A stretch of 64,000 bases of DNA from Ryuthela nishihirai (taxonomy: Eukaryota; Arthropoda; Arachnida; Araneae; Heptathelidae): positions 62,941,817 to 63,005,816 of the forward strand of contig JAWZYU010000030.1 of NCBI GenBank assembly GCA_038380435.1. The letters are read 5' to 3'. Under the pieces are notes generated by a model. It was given only the letters and a program-made list of their open reading frames with translations. It did not search any database and was not told where the DNA came from. This document shows positions 1-11,492 of the stretch, in pieces. Each line of letters begins with the position of its first letter. Position 1 is the stretch's first letter. Both the position numbers and the translations under genes were made by a program.

Positions 1-186
1 GGCCACGGCTTAACGTCCCATCCGACGGACGGCGGCCTTTCCAAGCCCATCGGTGTCCCCTACTGACCGTGGGCAGGGCGGGGAATTATGCGGAGATAAA
101 TCTCAACACTCACCCAGCTGGGACTCGAACCTGGGAACTACAGATTACGGGACTGGCGTGCTACCGACTGAGCCACCCCCGCCCCC
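1..186 (-). mobile_element. SINE-A copy, partial at window edge
   Basis: tRNA-derived SINE in minus orientation, cut by the window start. The right end is the complement of a tRNA-like head: B-box complement GGGACTCGAACC near 120, A-box complement GACTGAGCCACC near 167. The body holds the family signature GGCTTAACGTCCCATCCGAC at 8-27. The same modules recur in at least ten places in this window. Confidence 0.85.
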
Positions 187-378
187 TATTTCGGAGACTC
201 GGATGAAAAGATAGCTCCAATTATGAGTATTTTATAAGGTAATGTGTAGCTCAGCACTTGAAATCTGTGGAAAATGGAGTTCCTTGAATAATAAACATCA
301 GCCAATGTTAAATACATAAAGTTTATTGATGTGCAATAAATCGACAAAATGTTTTCGAGGAAAAAACGAATTTGTCGA

Positions 379-706
379 TTCCTAGCTGGGCCAGCATTGA
401 AATTTATCTCCGCAAAACTCCCTGCCTTATTCTCAGTCAGTAGGGGAAATGGATTTGGAATGCCGCCGTCCATCGGATGGGACGTCACGCCGTGGTCCTG
501 TGTTCCAGAGAACCATACCCTGTGCACGTTAAAGAACACGCTGGATGGCCTTGACGGGAAACTACCATCTGTCTCCTAACAGCTGTTCCAGTGGGTCCCC
601 TCCCCCAACCATCTCTGAGCCTTCGGGGTCTTTGTGACCTGGCCATTTAACCCATGGTGTGCAAAAAAAGTGCTGCTTAGAGGTAAAACAACCCAACCCA
701 ACTTTT
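379..706 (+). mobile_element. SINE-A copy, head lost
   Basis: Plus-orientation body and tail. It begins at the end of the tRNA head (CCTAGCTGGGCCAGC) and runs through the shared body to the tail TAAAACAACCCAACCC. It is more diverged than other copies (for example GTCACGCCGTGG in place of GTTAAGCCGTGG). The A and B boxes are absent, so it is a truncated, probably old copy. It lies directly upstream of the LINE. Confidence 0.8.
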
Positions 707-719
707 ATTTAACAAATTG

Positions 720-3700
720 TGCCTTCTCGTAGTGCGGACCGTTAGTAACTTTCAAAAGAGATACTCTCTTGTGGAAGTGAACGGAAGGGGAGGGCTGCCA
801 GATTAGTGTGGCCTACTGATCTTGGACAACTATGGCTACTTTTCTTTTTTTTTCTACCCTGCTGAGGAATGGTAAACCACACAGGGTCCTGGTGCTGACC
901 ATATAAACCCACTGGACTGGACAGATATATGGCTCTGAGCTTGATTATGGATCCTGATTTTGCTGCACTGGTGGGCTTCTGTGGAGGGAAAATCTTCAGC
1001 TGTGTTTTCTGTTTGTTTGTGGGTTGACAGCCCCAAGTGAATAGATTCACAGGATATGTTTATCAGCTGGTGGATAATCCTGAGCAGAGGTCATCGCAGG
1101 CACCTGAACTCTTTGCGTCTATTGGCATCGTCAAATTCTACATTGGAGGAAGTCTTCCAGTGTAGATGGCTTCAGCCTTTAGTAGTGGGGGAACGGGTCT
1201 TTGCCCCATGTCTGCGATTAGGGGGCTGTTTGATATTGTCGGCATTCCCTCTCTCAATAAACATAGTTTCTTTAAACATCCTACTAACCATTTTCTCTCC
1301 ATAGGTAGTTGGAATGTGAGGACTCTGCACAGAGCTTTTTTTCTTAATGGCGTAATTTTCTCCAAGGCATGGGTCTGCTTCTCAGCAGATACGCTAGTGA
1401 TGCTCTTCTAGAATATGAGTACATTAATGAAAGGTTTCTAACAGCAAAATTTCAGACAAGCATTAAAGAATTGAATGTTATCTGCTGTTATGCCCCCACT
1501 GAGGATGCCGATGAGGATGAGAAGGATAGGTTTTACGGACAACTTCAGGATATTTTGAATTCTGTCAAGAAAGGAGATATTACCCTTGTTCTTGGTGACT
1601 TCAATGCCAAAGTTGGTACTGACTCTGACCTTTGGGGAGGGGTGATAAGGCCTTTTTGTATTGGTAGCCGCAATGGCAATGGGCAACGTCTCCTACAGGT
1701 AAGTAAACTTAATGGTTGCAGAATAACTAACACATATTACAAACAATGCAACATACATAAGTACACGTGGGTTTCACCTGATGGGCTGCATAAAAATATG
1801 ATTGATTATATATTAATTAACAGCAAATGGGCTAGTTCTGTTAGGAATACCAGGGCATATAGGGGAGCTGAAATTGGATCTGACCATTACCTTGTTAAAA
1901 GTGTGTTGCAACTTAAACTTAAAAAGTGTTGTGCTAGGGTTAAAAAATTTACCTTTAATACTGAAGCTCTGAAAGATCCAGTTATGGCCAAAGCTTACCA
2001 TGATAGGTTACTTAGTCATTATGACAGTCATGGTTTGCTTACTACTGAAGTTGAGGAAGAATGGGATCATTTTAAACAGGCTTTTATGGACACTAACAGT
2101 ACTCTTTTAGGAAAAAAGGAGCAGAAGAGTCAGAATTATCTGAGTGATAAGGCACTTGAGCTTATTTCGGAAAGAAAGAACTGCAGGAATGCCCTTAATC
2201 AATACCCTACTAGTCCTAATAGAAAGCATTACAGAGACCTTAATAAACTTGTAAAGGATCAGTTAGCTGCTGATAAGAATCTTTGGCTTGATGGTTTGGC
2301 TGACAAAGCCGAGGAAGCAGTTAGACAGCACAACAGCAGAGAGCTGTACCAGATAGTTAATGTTTTGTGTGGTAGAAAACGGACAGGCATACAAGGATTA
2401 AAGGATAAACAAGGTAAGGTTATAGAAGGGGAGGATTCTGTCATGGCTAGGTGGGCTCAGCATTTCAGTGATGTTCTAAACAATGTAGTTAGTTCTACTC
2501 CCATTGTTTGCAATGATGATAGATGCATTGGTGGCTTTAATGTTGGCCCTATAACACAATATGAAGTTATTTTGGCTGTTTCTAAACTTAAACTTCATAA
2601 ATCCCCAGGGGTAGATGAAATTACTACCGAAATGCTTAGAGCTGGGAATGTTTCTGTTACCACTTGGATGACTGAAATTCTGAATATCTTTTATGATAAA
2701 GGCATGGTTCCTAAGGATTTTACCAGAACTATTGTTATCCCTATTTTCAAAAAAGGTGATCGCAGTTCTTGTGATAACTATAGGGGTATCAGCCTACTCT
2801 CTGTTCCAGGTAAAGTTCTTTCCATGATTGTGCTTAATAGAATTAAGAATCTGGTTGACAGTCAATTGCGTGATGAGCAATGTGGATTCAGAAGTGGTAG
2901 GGGATGTGTGGATCAGATATTTTCACTTAGGCAGATTCTTGAGAAATGTTTAGAGTTTCAGAAACCTTTGGTTGCTAGCTTTGTTGATTTCAAAAAGGCT
3001 TTCGACTCTGTTGATCGTCATAATTTGTAGTTGATTGTGAGATGATATGGTATACCAGACAAGTTAGTTAACATTATGAAAGCTCTCTATAATAACACTG
3101 AGTCATGTGTGAGAGTTGGTAAGGCTTGTAGCAATTGGTTTAGCATTACTTCTGGTGTTCGACAAGGGTGGATTTTGTCTCCTTTTCTCTTTAGCTTGGT
3201 TATTGATTATGTTATGCGAAATTCACTTCAAGGGAAAGATTTTGGGGCTGGAGATATGAAAATCTCTGATTTAGATTATGCTGATGATTTAGCCCTTTTG
3301 GCAAATGATGTTGATGAGATGAACTCTTTCATTCGAGCTGTTGATGAAACTCGTAGTAGAGTAGGTTTGGTTATAAACAGAGAGAAAACTAAAGTGATGA
3401 AAATTGGTCAGGCAGGCTGTGATTCAGTTAATCTGAATGGTTGCAGTCTTGAGCAGGTATCACAGTTTAATTATCTTGGGAGCTATGTAACAGATACTGG
3501 TGATGTGCGGCATGAGATTAACAGACGAATAGGGATTGCTGCCGGGACTTTTAAGAACCTATGGAGAGTGTGGAGAAATAGGCGTATACACCTAAAGACT
3601 AAAATTAGACTGTATAATAGTTTGGTTCTTTCTAGGGTTAGTTATGGTAGTGAAACTTGGACACTTTGTAAACAAGATAACAGGAAATTAGATGCTTTTG

Positions 3701-4085
3701 ATTCCAGATGCTTACGCAGTATCTTGGGCATTAGGTGATTCAACTTTGTAACTAATGATGAGGTTAGGCAAAGGAGTTTGCAACCTCCTTTAAGCAGCAT
3801 ATTGTGCAGAGAGAGACTCCGTTGGTTTGGCCATGTTGCCCGTATGAATAATTATAGATTGGCAAATAGGGTTATGAACAGTGTGGCTAAAGGCCTCAGA
3901 AAGAAGGGGAGACCTAGGATGCGGTGGGCTGACAATGTCAAACAGGACCTTGTTAGAATTGGTGTGCAGTGGCCAGATGCAGTAGATGTAGCTCAGGATA
4001 GACTTGCTTGGAGAACTAAATTGCACGGTCTGGTTGGACCTCCGTAGCCCATGGCTGCTTGAGGATGATGATGATGATGAAATCA
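720..4085 (+). mobile_element. LINE-X copy 1, non-LTR retrotransposon, nearly full length
   Basis: The element starts within GCCTTCTCGTAGTGCGGACC, which matches the 5' leader of the minus-strand copy ending at 45325, and finishes in a GAT triplet tail (about 4064-4081). It has a 5' leader of about 440 bp, one fused endonuclease-reverse transcriptase frame, and a 3' end with a simple-repeat tail instead of poly(A). A simple-repeat tail and a single EN-RT frame suggest the RTE/CR1/L2-like part of the LINE tree, but I cannot assign a clade without a tree. No clear target-site duplication was found. Confidence 0.9.
1166..4047 (+). pseudogene. LINE-X endonuclease-reverse transcriptase, broken
   Basis: Remnant of the retrotransposon polyprotein that would nick target DNA and reverse-transcribe the element RNA. 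The start ATG at 1166 matches the start of the other copy (44860). Endonuclease motifs: GSWNVRTLHR near 1305, LVLGDFNAKVG near 1590, IDYILIN near 1802, SDHYLV near 1879. Reverse transcriptase motifs: NYRGISLLSVPGK, GFRSGRGCVDQI, FVDFKKAFDSVD (motif A, 2981-3016), SGVRQGWILSPF (motif B), YADDLALL (motif C, 3276-3299). The C-terminal region has RLRWFGHVARM and GRPRMRW. Breaks: about 170 bp of the endonuclease are missing near 1340-1368, including the LQETRW catalytic motif kept in the other copy, which also shifts frame. There are in-frame stops at 3028 (TAG), 3043 (TGA) and 3736 (TGA). This copy cannot make a full protein. Confidence 0.9.
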
Positions 4086-4105
4086 TCTGTGGAGTATCTT
4101 ATATT

Positions 4106-4790
4106 GTCACGTGACAGGTAGCTTGTCACGTGACACGAAGCTTGCCAGATCACTGATTTCTGAAAAAAAATCTTTGTCAGATATTTTGTCCTCAATTCTG
4201 TAATCAACCAAAATGTTCGGATATTTTTTATTATACATAATGCGTATGAATATATAATGCAATGAATATGGAGCGTGTGCAGTTACCGTTCACAGCAAAC
4301 TGGAGAGGTTGCGGTTAATGTTCACAGCACATTGGATCGTGTGAGCTCACAAAGACCTAGATCGTGTGGGCTCACTCACGGAAATATTGAGCGTGTGCAG
4401 TTACCGTTCACAGCAAACTGGAGCGGTTGCGGTTAATGTTCACAGCACATTGGATCGTGTGAGCTCACAAAGACCTAGATCGTGTGGGCTCACTCACGGA
4501 AATATTGAGCGTGTGCAGTTACCGTTCACAGCAAACTGGAGCGGTTGCGGTTAATGTTCACAGCACATTGGATCGTGTGAGCTCACAAAGCCCTAGATCG
4601 TGTGGGCTCACTCACGGAAATATTGAGCGTGTGCAGTTACCGTTCACAGCAAACTGGAGCGTGTGCAGTAACTGCACACGCTCCAGTTTGCTGTGAACGG
4701 TAACTGGAGCGTGTAGAGTTGCTGTACACGCTCCAGATATTTTTCCTAAATTCTGTAATCACGTGACACGAAGGTTACCAGATCACTAAT
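4106..4790 (+). mobile_element. MITE-T copy 1, truncated at both ends
   Basis: Lacks the outer terminal repeats but keeps the internal hairpin with CACGTG, the AT-rich joint (ATAATGCGTATGAATATATA), and about three tandem 118-bp units from 4268 to 4660. These end in the hairpin GTGTGCAGTAACTGCACACG. The units run in plus orientation, with the motif GCAGTTACCGTTCACAGCAA repeated at 118-bp spacing. Confidence 0.8.
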
Positions 4791-4869
4791 ATACGTAGGT
4801 CTCCTCATAGAAGGACACGCCCTGGTGAAAAAGAAGTCCCTGATGACTCCCTCAGTTAGAACTAAACGC

Positions 4870-4945
4870 TCACAAATAAACAAGCATGACATCCCGGGAA
4901 TCGAACCCGGACCCCAGTAGTTGCCGTATCACTTCCTCCGCTGAG
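4870..4945 (-). repeat. tRNA-like segment, possible third SINE family
   Basis: On the minus strand there is a B-box-like GGTTCGATTCCCGG (complement at 4896-4911) and an upstream A-box-like TAGCTGCCTCAGCGG (complement near 4934-4948). The spacing fits a tRNA-derived promoter. No other copy was seen in the window, so a SINE head, a decayed tRNA gene or chance all remain possible. Confidence 0.35.
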
Positions 4946-5119
4946 GCAGCTAAGTAGAAAGTGAGAATAATAAGTTCGAAGACGACTGAACGTGGCAGAA
5001 CTAACTGAGTGATGCATTTGGATTGCTCTCGGTCCTCCTACCGCAGCTTCACGCCTGCTAGCTTTCAACCACTTCCTGCTCTTCGGCTTCTGTTTCTAAG
5101 GCAGCCAACATCCCAGATT

Positions 5120-5871
5120 TCTGAATCCATCACGCGTTCCCTTGGCTCCCGTCTCCCCTTCCCTCAAGAGAAATGAAGTCTTCATTCAATCAGCTTTCCC
5201 ACGGAACTGGAAGGAAACAGATTACAGGCTGCGAGAAATGCTTCGGCCTGAAACGTTTAATTCCTTGATTCTGTTCCTTAAGAAGGGAATTTCTTACTAT
5301 TCACTGAGCAAGCAAATTCCTTCAGCGGATAATGCAGTCGTCAGTCCTTCGCCATGCGAAAAACAAACTTCACAGGCGCAGCAAGTTTCTTCGTTTTAGT
5401 TTTTTTTTAGCTTGTTTATTTTTTAAAGCAAAAGTTATGGTTTTTACCAAATTCCAAAATTTTCGAAAAGATCCAATTCTTTTTTGATCAGATCAGCAAA
5501 AAAGAAATAGAATTTGGTTTTTTCCGATTCTGCCAATTGTCTTAATTTCCACGATTACACAAAAATGTTACAAAGACTGAAAACGATCTATTTAAGTCAC
5601 GGATTTGAATTTTTGACGATGGAATATGACGTCAGAGGATTTGCATTAATAGCGGTAATTTGTCTTTTTATCCCTAGGGGGGGGGGGGGAAATGAAAGTT
5701 TCTCTTCCGTTTTCGTTTGTCGACTTTTTTTTGCGTTAGGAAATGGAATTAATGACCTCATGTAATTCCCTTAGGTAAAAAAAAGTCCGATCACACGGTA
5801 TATATCAAAGGGCGTCATTTGTCAAACGGTGGCAGTCATCTATTCGTAGGAATGTCAACGAGGTAGTTGAT
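5120..5871. other. Unassigned, AT-rich non-coding
   Basis: No recognised gene or repeat. Contains a G homopolymer near 5679-5690 and short T and A runs. Open frames here are short and have no recognisable domain. Confidence 0.5.
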
Positions 5872-6419
5872 TTGGGTTGTTTTACCTCTGAGCGGCACTT
5901 TTTTGCACACCATGGGCTAAATGGCCAGGTCACATGGACCCCGAAGGCTCAGAGAAGGTTGGGGGATGGGACCCACTGGAACTGCTGTTGGGAGACAGAT
6001 GGTAGCCTCCCGTCAAGGCCATCCAGCGTGTTCTTTAACGTTGGGTTGTTTTACCTCTGAGCGGCACTTTTTTGCACACCATGGGCTAAATGGCCAGGTC
6101 ACAAGGACCCATAAGGCTCAGAGAAGGTTGGGGGAGGGGACCCACTGGAACAGCTGTTGGGAGACAGATGGTACCCTCCCGTCAAGGCCAATAAGCGTGT
6201 TCTTTAACGTGCACAGGGTATGGCTCTCCCGCACACGGGGCCACGGCTTAACGTCCCATCCGACGGACGGCGTCCTTTCAAAGCCAATCGGTGTCCCCTA
6301 CTGACCGTGGGCAGGGCGGGGAATTTTGCGAAGATAAATTTAAACGTTGACCCAGCTGGGACTCGAACCTAGGAACTACAGATCACGAGCCTGGCGCGCT
6401 ACCGACTGAGCCACCCCCG
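5872..6419 (-). mobile_element. SINE-A dimer, locus 1
   Basis: Two minus-oriented modules in tandem: a partial body plus tail (5872-6041), then a full copy with tRNA head (6042-6419). The junction reads TTCTTTAACGTTGGGTTG, the same break as at 55563. The flanks share AGTTGA (5865-5870 and 6424-6429), a possible decayed target duplication around the whole dimer. Confidence 0.85.
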
Positions 6420-6705
6420 AAAGAGTTGAACTTGATTATCTAGCATGATCACGATGGATTTTGAATTTGTTTTTCCCTCTTCGGCAGGATGACCAACCGA
6501 GGTGTGAGGTTGGACCCATTCATCATATTCTAATCGATTGTTATAGTTTTCAATTTTGAATATTATTTTAGCTGTCATCAGTTGCTGTCCGAGCTCGTTG
6601 CACATCATTATCTCAGAATCCTTTTTTTTTAGCGCCAGTTTTTGAATTTTTGAAATAACTTTATTTTTCCCTTTGGCCCTCCTTCTTTACTTTTAACTTT
6701 AGTTC

Positions 6706-6922
6706 CCATGGCCGAGTGGTTAGCACGCTTGGCTACTGATCTAAGGGACCTGGGTTCGAGCCCCGGATAAGGCATGTATGTGTGTGTGTTTTTTTTTCTG
6801 CTGAGGTCCTGCCATCCTCTCAGATCTTCTGCTATGGCATATAAACTGACAGGCTCCTGTCAGACCTCTGTGGCAAGCAGCTGCTTGAGGGGGTATTTAT
6901 TTTTTATTTTATATGTCGCTTC
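6706..6922 (+). mobile_element. SINE-B copy
   Basis: tRNA-derived SINE. The head has the A box TGGCCGAGTGGTTAGCACGC and the B box GGGTTCGAGCCCCGG, resembling a Ser/Leu-class tRNA. The body is CTGCTGAGGTCCTGCCATCC through GCAAGCAGCTGCTTGAGGGG, followed by the AT-rich tail TATTTATTTTTTATTTTAT. Four more copies are in the window. Confidence 0.85.
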
Positions 6923-7014
6923 TGTGTGTGGCTTCATTTTCGCCTCATTTGGCGGATAACAACCGATGTCGCTCATGTTCCATAAAATCCCCAGACCCTC
7001 AGACCATAAAACCC

Positions 7015-7177
7015 CGTGTACAACAATTGTACACGCTCCAGATATTTTTCCTGAATTCTGTAATCACGTGACACGAAGGTTGCCAGATCACTAATTTCTA
7101 AAAAAATGGTTGCCAGATATTTTTTTATGAATTCTGTAATCAACCATAGTGTTCGGATACTTTTTTGAGCGACTGTA
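7015..7177 (+). mobile_element. MITE-T copy 2, right-end fragment
   Basis: Right half only, starting in the hairpin GTACAACAATTGTACACGCT and ending with the terminal repeat TTTTTTGAGCGACTGTA. The left end and the 118-bp core are absent. Confidence 0.85.
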
Positions 7178-7867
7178 CAATGAGGTTTCTTCGCCGCTTC
7201 AGGATATTCGAAATTGGAATTCGACGTCTGTTCATCTTCTCGTTGGAATCGACGATGACAATTCAAGTCTCATTATCGGAAACTGAGAGTCGATAACTCG
7301 ATGATGAAGAATCGAGAGTCATCTTCGGATTCATTAGAAACCGATGACATTTCATCTGATTATAAAGAATCGAGGCTTTCTTCTGATTCATTGGAAATCT
7401 CCATCATCTGTAGATGAAGAATTGTCAAGAGTCTTCATCGGAACCGATCGCTCTCCATCTTTTTAAGAGAGTCATAAATGAAGAATCGAATATTCCTTTT
7501 TCCCCCCGATCAGATTCGTTGATCAAGAAACAAGCGATTCCATTGCGACTTCGAACACTCTCACGTTTAAACAGATTCTTAGAGGAAGATTCGAGGATCT
7601 TCATCGGAAAAAGATGACTCTTCATTTCGAAATTCGAAGATTCTTTTTTTTTTTTCACCGAGACTCGGAAATGAAGAGTCGAGGGGATCTCTTTATCTCC
7701 TTTGGATGCTGAAAGACAAAGAATCAGACGATCTTCACTGGATGCACCAAACTGAACGATAAAGAATTCAAGACTTCTCCAGAAGATGAAGACACTCATC
7801 TCGACAAAGTTAGAGGAAGGAATGAAACGTTTTCCTCAATAGCCGAAGATTCATCATCATCATCATC
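7178..7867. repeat. Degenerate GATGAAGAATCGAGAGTC-type repeat region
   Basis: Variants of GATGAAGAATCGAGAGTC and GATTCATTGGAAA recur irregularly from about 7265 to 7800, suggesting an old, heavily mutated tandem repeat. Short plus-strand frames repeat an MKN-ESSS theme, as expected from repeats. It ends in a CAT run (7852-7867) that abuts the next MITE. Confidence 0.4.
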
Positions 7868-8618
7868 GCTCCAGTTTGCTGTGAACGGTAACTGGAGCGT
7901 GTACAGTTGCTGTACACGCTCCAGATATTTTTCCTGAATTCTGTAATCACGTGACACGAAGGTCGCCAGATCACTAATTTCTAAAAAAAATCGTTGCCAG
8001 ATATTTTTTTCTGAATTCTGTCATCGACCATGGTGTTCGGATACTTTTTTAATATATATAATGCGTATGATTATATAATGCAATGAATATGGAGCGTGTG
8101 CAGTTACCGTTCACAGCAAACTGGAGCGGTTGCGGTTAATGTTCACAGCACCTTGGTTCGTGTGAGCTCACAAAGACCTGGATCGTGTGGGCTCACTCAC
8201 GGAAATATTGAGCGTGTGCAGTTACCGTTCACGACAAACTGGAGCGGTTGCGGTTAATGTTCACAGCACATTGGATCGTGTGAGCTCACAAAGACATAGA
8301 TCGTGTGGGCTCACTCACGGAAATATTGAGCGTCTGTAGTTACCGTTCACAGCAAACTGGAGCGGTTGCGGTTAATGCTCACAGCACATTGGATCGTGTG
8401 AGCTCACAAAGACCTAGATCGTGTGGGCTCACTCACGGAAATATTGAGCGTGTGCAGTTACCGTTCACAGCAAACTGGAGCGTGTGCAGTAACTGCACAC
8501 GCTCCAGTTTGCTGTGAACGGTAACTGGAGCGTGTACAGTTGCTGTACACGTTCCAGATATTTTTTTCTGAATTCTGTAATCAACCATAGTGTTCGGATA
8601 CTTTTTTGAGCGACTGTA
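7868..8618 (+). mobile_element. MITE-T copy 3
   Basis: Right terminal repeat GAGCGACTGTA ends at 8618; the left terminal repeat is missing. Contains the internal hairpin block, the AT-rich joint near 8050-8085 and about 3.5 units of the 118-bp repeat (8093-8490), then the hairpin GTGTGCAGTAACTGCACACG. Confidence 0.85.
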
Positions 8619-8822
8619 CAGACGACAAACTGACTCTCTTGATCTTATCGTATTACCATTATAATTTTACATGAAAATATAAAAAAGATTTCTCATATGC
8701 TGACCAATGGCACTAAGTACCAATAACCGTAAAGCTAATTCTAAGCAACTATGCTTTTTGTTAGAAAGAGAAATACCCACGGCAATCTATCGAGAAGTCG
8801 GGTTCAAATATTTCACTAAAGA

Positions 8823-9255
8823 TCATCATCATCATCCCCGAGTAGCATTGGACTACGGAGGTCCACAAATTCTTTTATTATATTTATTATATAGTGTTTC
8901 AATAGTTTCAATTATGTCAACCCACAAACAAACAGAAAACACAGCGGAAGATTTTCCCTCCACAGAAGCCCACCAGTGCAGCAAAATCAGGATCCATAAT
9001 CAAGCTCAGAGCCATATATCTGTCCAGTCCAGTGGGTTTATATGGTCAGCACCAGGACCCTGTGTGGTTGACCACTCCTCAGCAGGGAGAAAAATAAGAA
9101 AAGTAGCCATAGTTGTCCAGATCAGTAGGCCACACTAATCTGGCAGCCCTCCCCTTCCGTTCACTTCCACAAGAGAGTATCTCTTTTGAAAGGTACTAAC
9201 GGTCTGCACCACGAGAAGGCGGGGTCGGACATTAGGTGCTAGGCCTGGCCGGTTC
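8823..9255 (-). mobile_element. LINE-X internally deleted derivative (non-autonomous)
   Basis: Minus orientation. The right part (about 8920-9247) matches the LINE 5' leader (complement of 720-1030 and of 44990-45325). The left part (about 8825-8870) matches the extreme LINE 3' end (GGACCTCCGTAG plus GAT triplets, compare 4036-4081). An unrelated AT-rich piece of about 50 bp joins them. All coding sequence is absent. Two element termini without the middle fits a non-autonomous derivative mobilised by LINE-X, although a simple genomic deletion is possible. Confidence 0.7.
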
Positions 9256-9402
9256 TGTGCATCATCACAGGGGATGATTGGTGCATAGCTCTCCTTCCAG
9301 TGAATGCCTAGCTACCATCAAAAATATTTTTGAAGCAACATTTCTCATTCCAAATTTGTAACATCTAAAAATTAGATAAGATATCACTGAGGGCATTTAG
9401 TA

Positions 9403-11142
9403 AAGTGAAGGATTTATCCCTTTGGATATGGGAAGCCACACCTCAGGCTCAGTGAAGGATTTATCCCTTTGGAGATAGGAAGCCACACCTCAGGCTCAGT
9501 GAAGGATTTATCCCTTTGGAGATAGGAAGCCACACCTCAGGCTCAGTGAAGGATTTATCCCTTTGGATATGGGAAGCAACACCTCAGGCTCAATGAAGGA
9601 TTTATCCCTTTGGAGATGGGAAGCCACACCTCAGGCTCAGTGAAGGATTTATCCCTTTGGAGATGGGAAGCCACACCTCAGGCTCAGTGAAGGATTTATC
9701 CCTTTGGAGATGGGAAGCCACACCTCAGGCTCAGTGAAGGATTTATCCCTTTGGAGATGGGAAGCCACAACTCAGGCTCAGTGAAGGATTTATCCCTTTG
9801 GAGATGGGAAGCCACACCTCAGGCTCAGTGAAGGATTTATCCCTTTGGAGATGGGAAGCCACACCTCAGGCTCAGTGAAGGATTTATCCCTTTGGAGATG
9901 GGAAGCCACACCTCAGGCTCAGTGAAGGATTTATACCTTTGGAGATAGGAAGCCACACCTCAGGCTCAGTGAAGGATTTATCCCTTTGGATATGGGAAGC
10001 AACACCTCAGGCTCAATGAAGGATTTATCCCTTTGGAGATGGGAAGCCACACCTCAGGCTCAGTGAAGGATTTATCCCTTTGGAGATGGGAAGCCACACC
10101 TCAGGCTCAGTGAAGGATTTATCCCTTTGGAGATGGGAAGCCACACCTCAGGCTCAGTGAAGGATTTATCCCTTTGGAGATGGGAAGCCACACCTCAGGC
10201 TCAGTGAAGGATTTATCCCTTTGGAGATGGGAAGCCACACCTCAGGCTCAGTGAAGGATTTATCCCTTTGGAGATGGGAAGCCACACCTCAGGCTCAGTG
10301 AAGGATTTATACCTTTGGAGATAGGAAGCCACACCTCAGGCTCAGTGAAGGATTTATCCCTTTGGATATGGGAAGCAACACCTCAGGCTCAATGAAGGAT
10401 TTATCCCTTTGGAGATAGGAAGCCACACCTCAGGCTCAGTGAAGGATTTATCCCTTTGTAGATGGGAAGCCACACCTCAGGCTCAGTGAAGGATTTATCC
10501 CTTTGGAGATGGGAAGCCACACCTCAGGCTCAGTGAAGGATTTATCCCTTTGGAGATGGGAAGCCACACCTCAGGCTCAGTGAAGGATTTATCCCTTTGG
10601 ATATGGGAAGCCACACCTCAGGCTCAGTGAAGGATTTATCCCTTTGGAGATGGGAAGCCACACCTCAGGCTCAGTGAAGGATTTATCCCTTTGGAGATGG
10701 GAAGCCACACCTCAGGCTCAGTGAAGGATTTATCCCTTTGGAGATGGGAAGCCACACCTCAGGCTCAGTGAAGGATTTATCCCTTTGGAGATGGGAAGCC
10801 ACACCTCAGGCTCAGTGAAGGATTTATACCTTTGGAGATAGGAAGCCACACCTCAGGCTCAGTGAAGGATTTATCCCTTTGGATATGGGAAGCAACACCT
10901 CAGGCTCAATGAAGGATTTATCCCTTTGGAGATAGGAAGCCACACCTCAGGCTCAGTGAAGGATTTATCCCTTTGGAGATGGGAAGCCACACCTCAGGCT
11001 CAGTGAAGGATTTATCCCTTTGGAGATGGGAAGCCACACCTCAGGCTCAGTGAAGGATTTATCCCTTTGGAGATGGGAAGCCACACCTCAGGCTCAGTGA
11101 AGGATTTATCCCTTTGGAGATGGGAAGCCACACCTCAGGCTC
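9403..11142 (+). repeat. 47-bp minisatellite, about 37 copies
   Basis: Tandem units containing GAAGGATTTATCCCTTTGGA and GGGAAGCCACACCTCAGGCT, phase-locked at 47 bp. Variant units (TTATACC, GATAGG, GCAACACC, CTCAATG) recur as a block at 9931, 10307 and 10824. The spacings of 376 and 517 are exactly 8 and 11 units, so blocks were copied by unequal exchange. No coding potential. Confidence 0.95.
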
Positions 11143-11492
11143 GACAGAATTTCGTCTCCCGAGAGCATCCATTGGAAATCCAATTTCATAAATACAATTC
11201 ATGTTTACAGAAAATAAATAATCATAGATAAAAATTACGGCTCAATGCAGTTTTATTTTAATGCCATTGTTCGTAGAGATGATTGTCGAATATTGAAGGT
11301 TAAGAATGAGAAATTGATTGTTGTAAAAATTGTTGCCGACTGAAGAAGACAACTACCTGAATGCTTAAAATCCTTTCTACTCTGCACGTGACAATCTTGA
11401 ACCAATCAGGGTGACTTTGTATACGCGTACATTGTCATACGTCCGTGACGATTAAAATGTTCTTTACTGTTCATAAATATTACATTTATTTT
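11143..11492. other. Unassigned, AT-rich
   Basis: Single-copy-looking DNA between the 47-bp array and a SINE. No gene, promoter or repeat recognised. Confidence 0.5.

Noticed and set aside
9403..11142. Regular direct repeats resembling a CRISPR array
   Set aside because: Units are contiguous with no unique spacers, and the sequence is clearly eukaryotic. It is a minisatellite. The same holds for the other five arrays.
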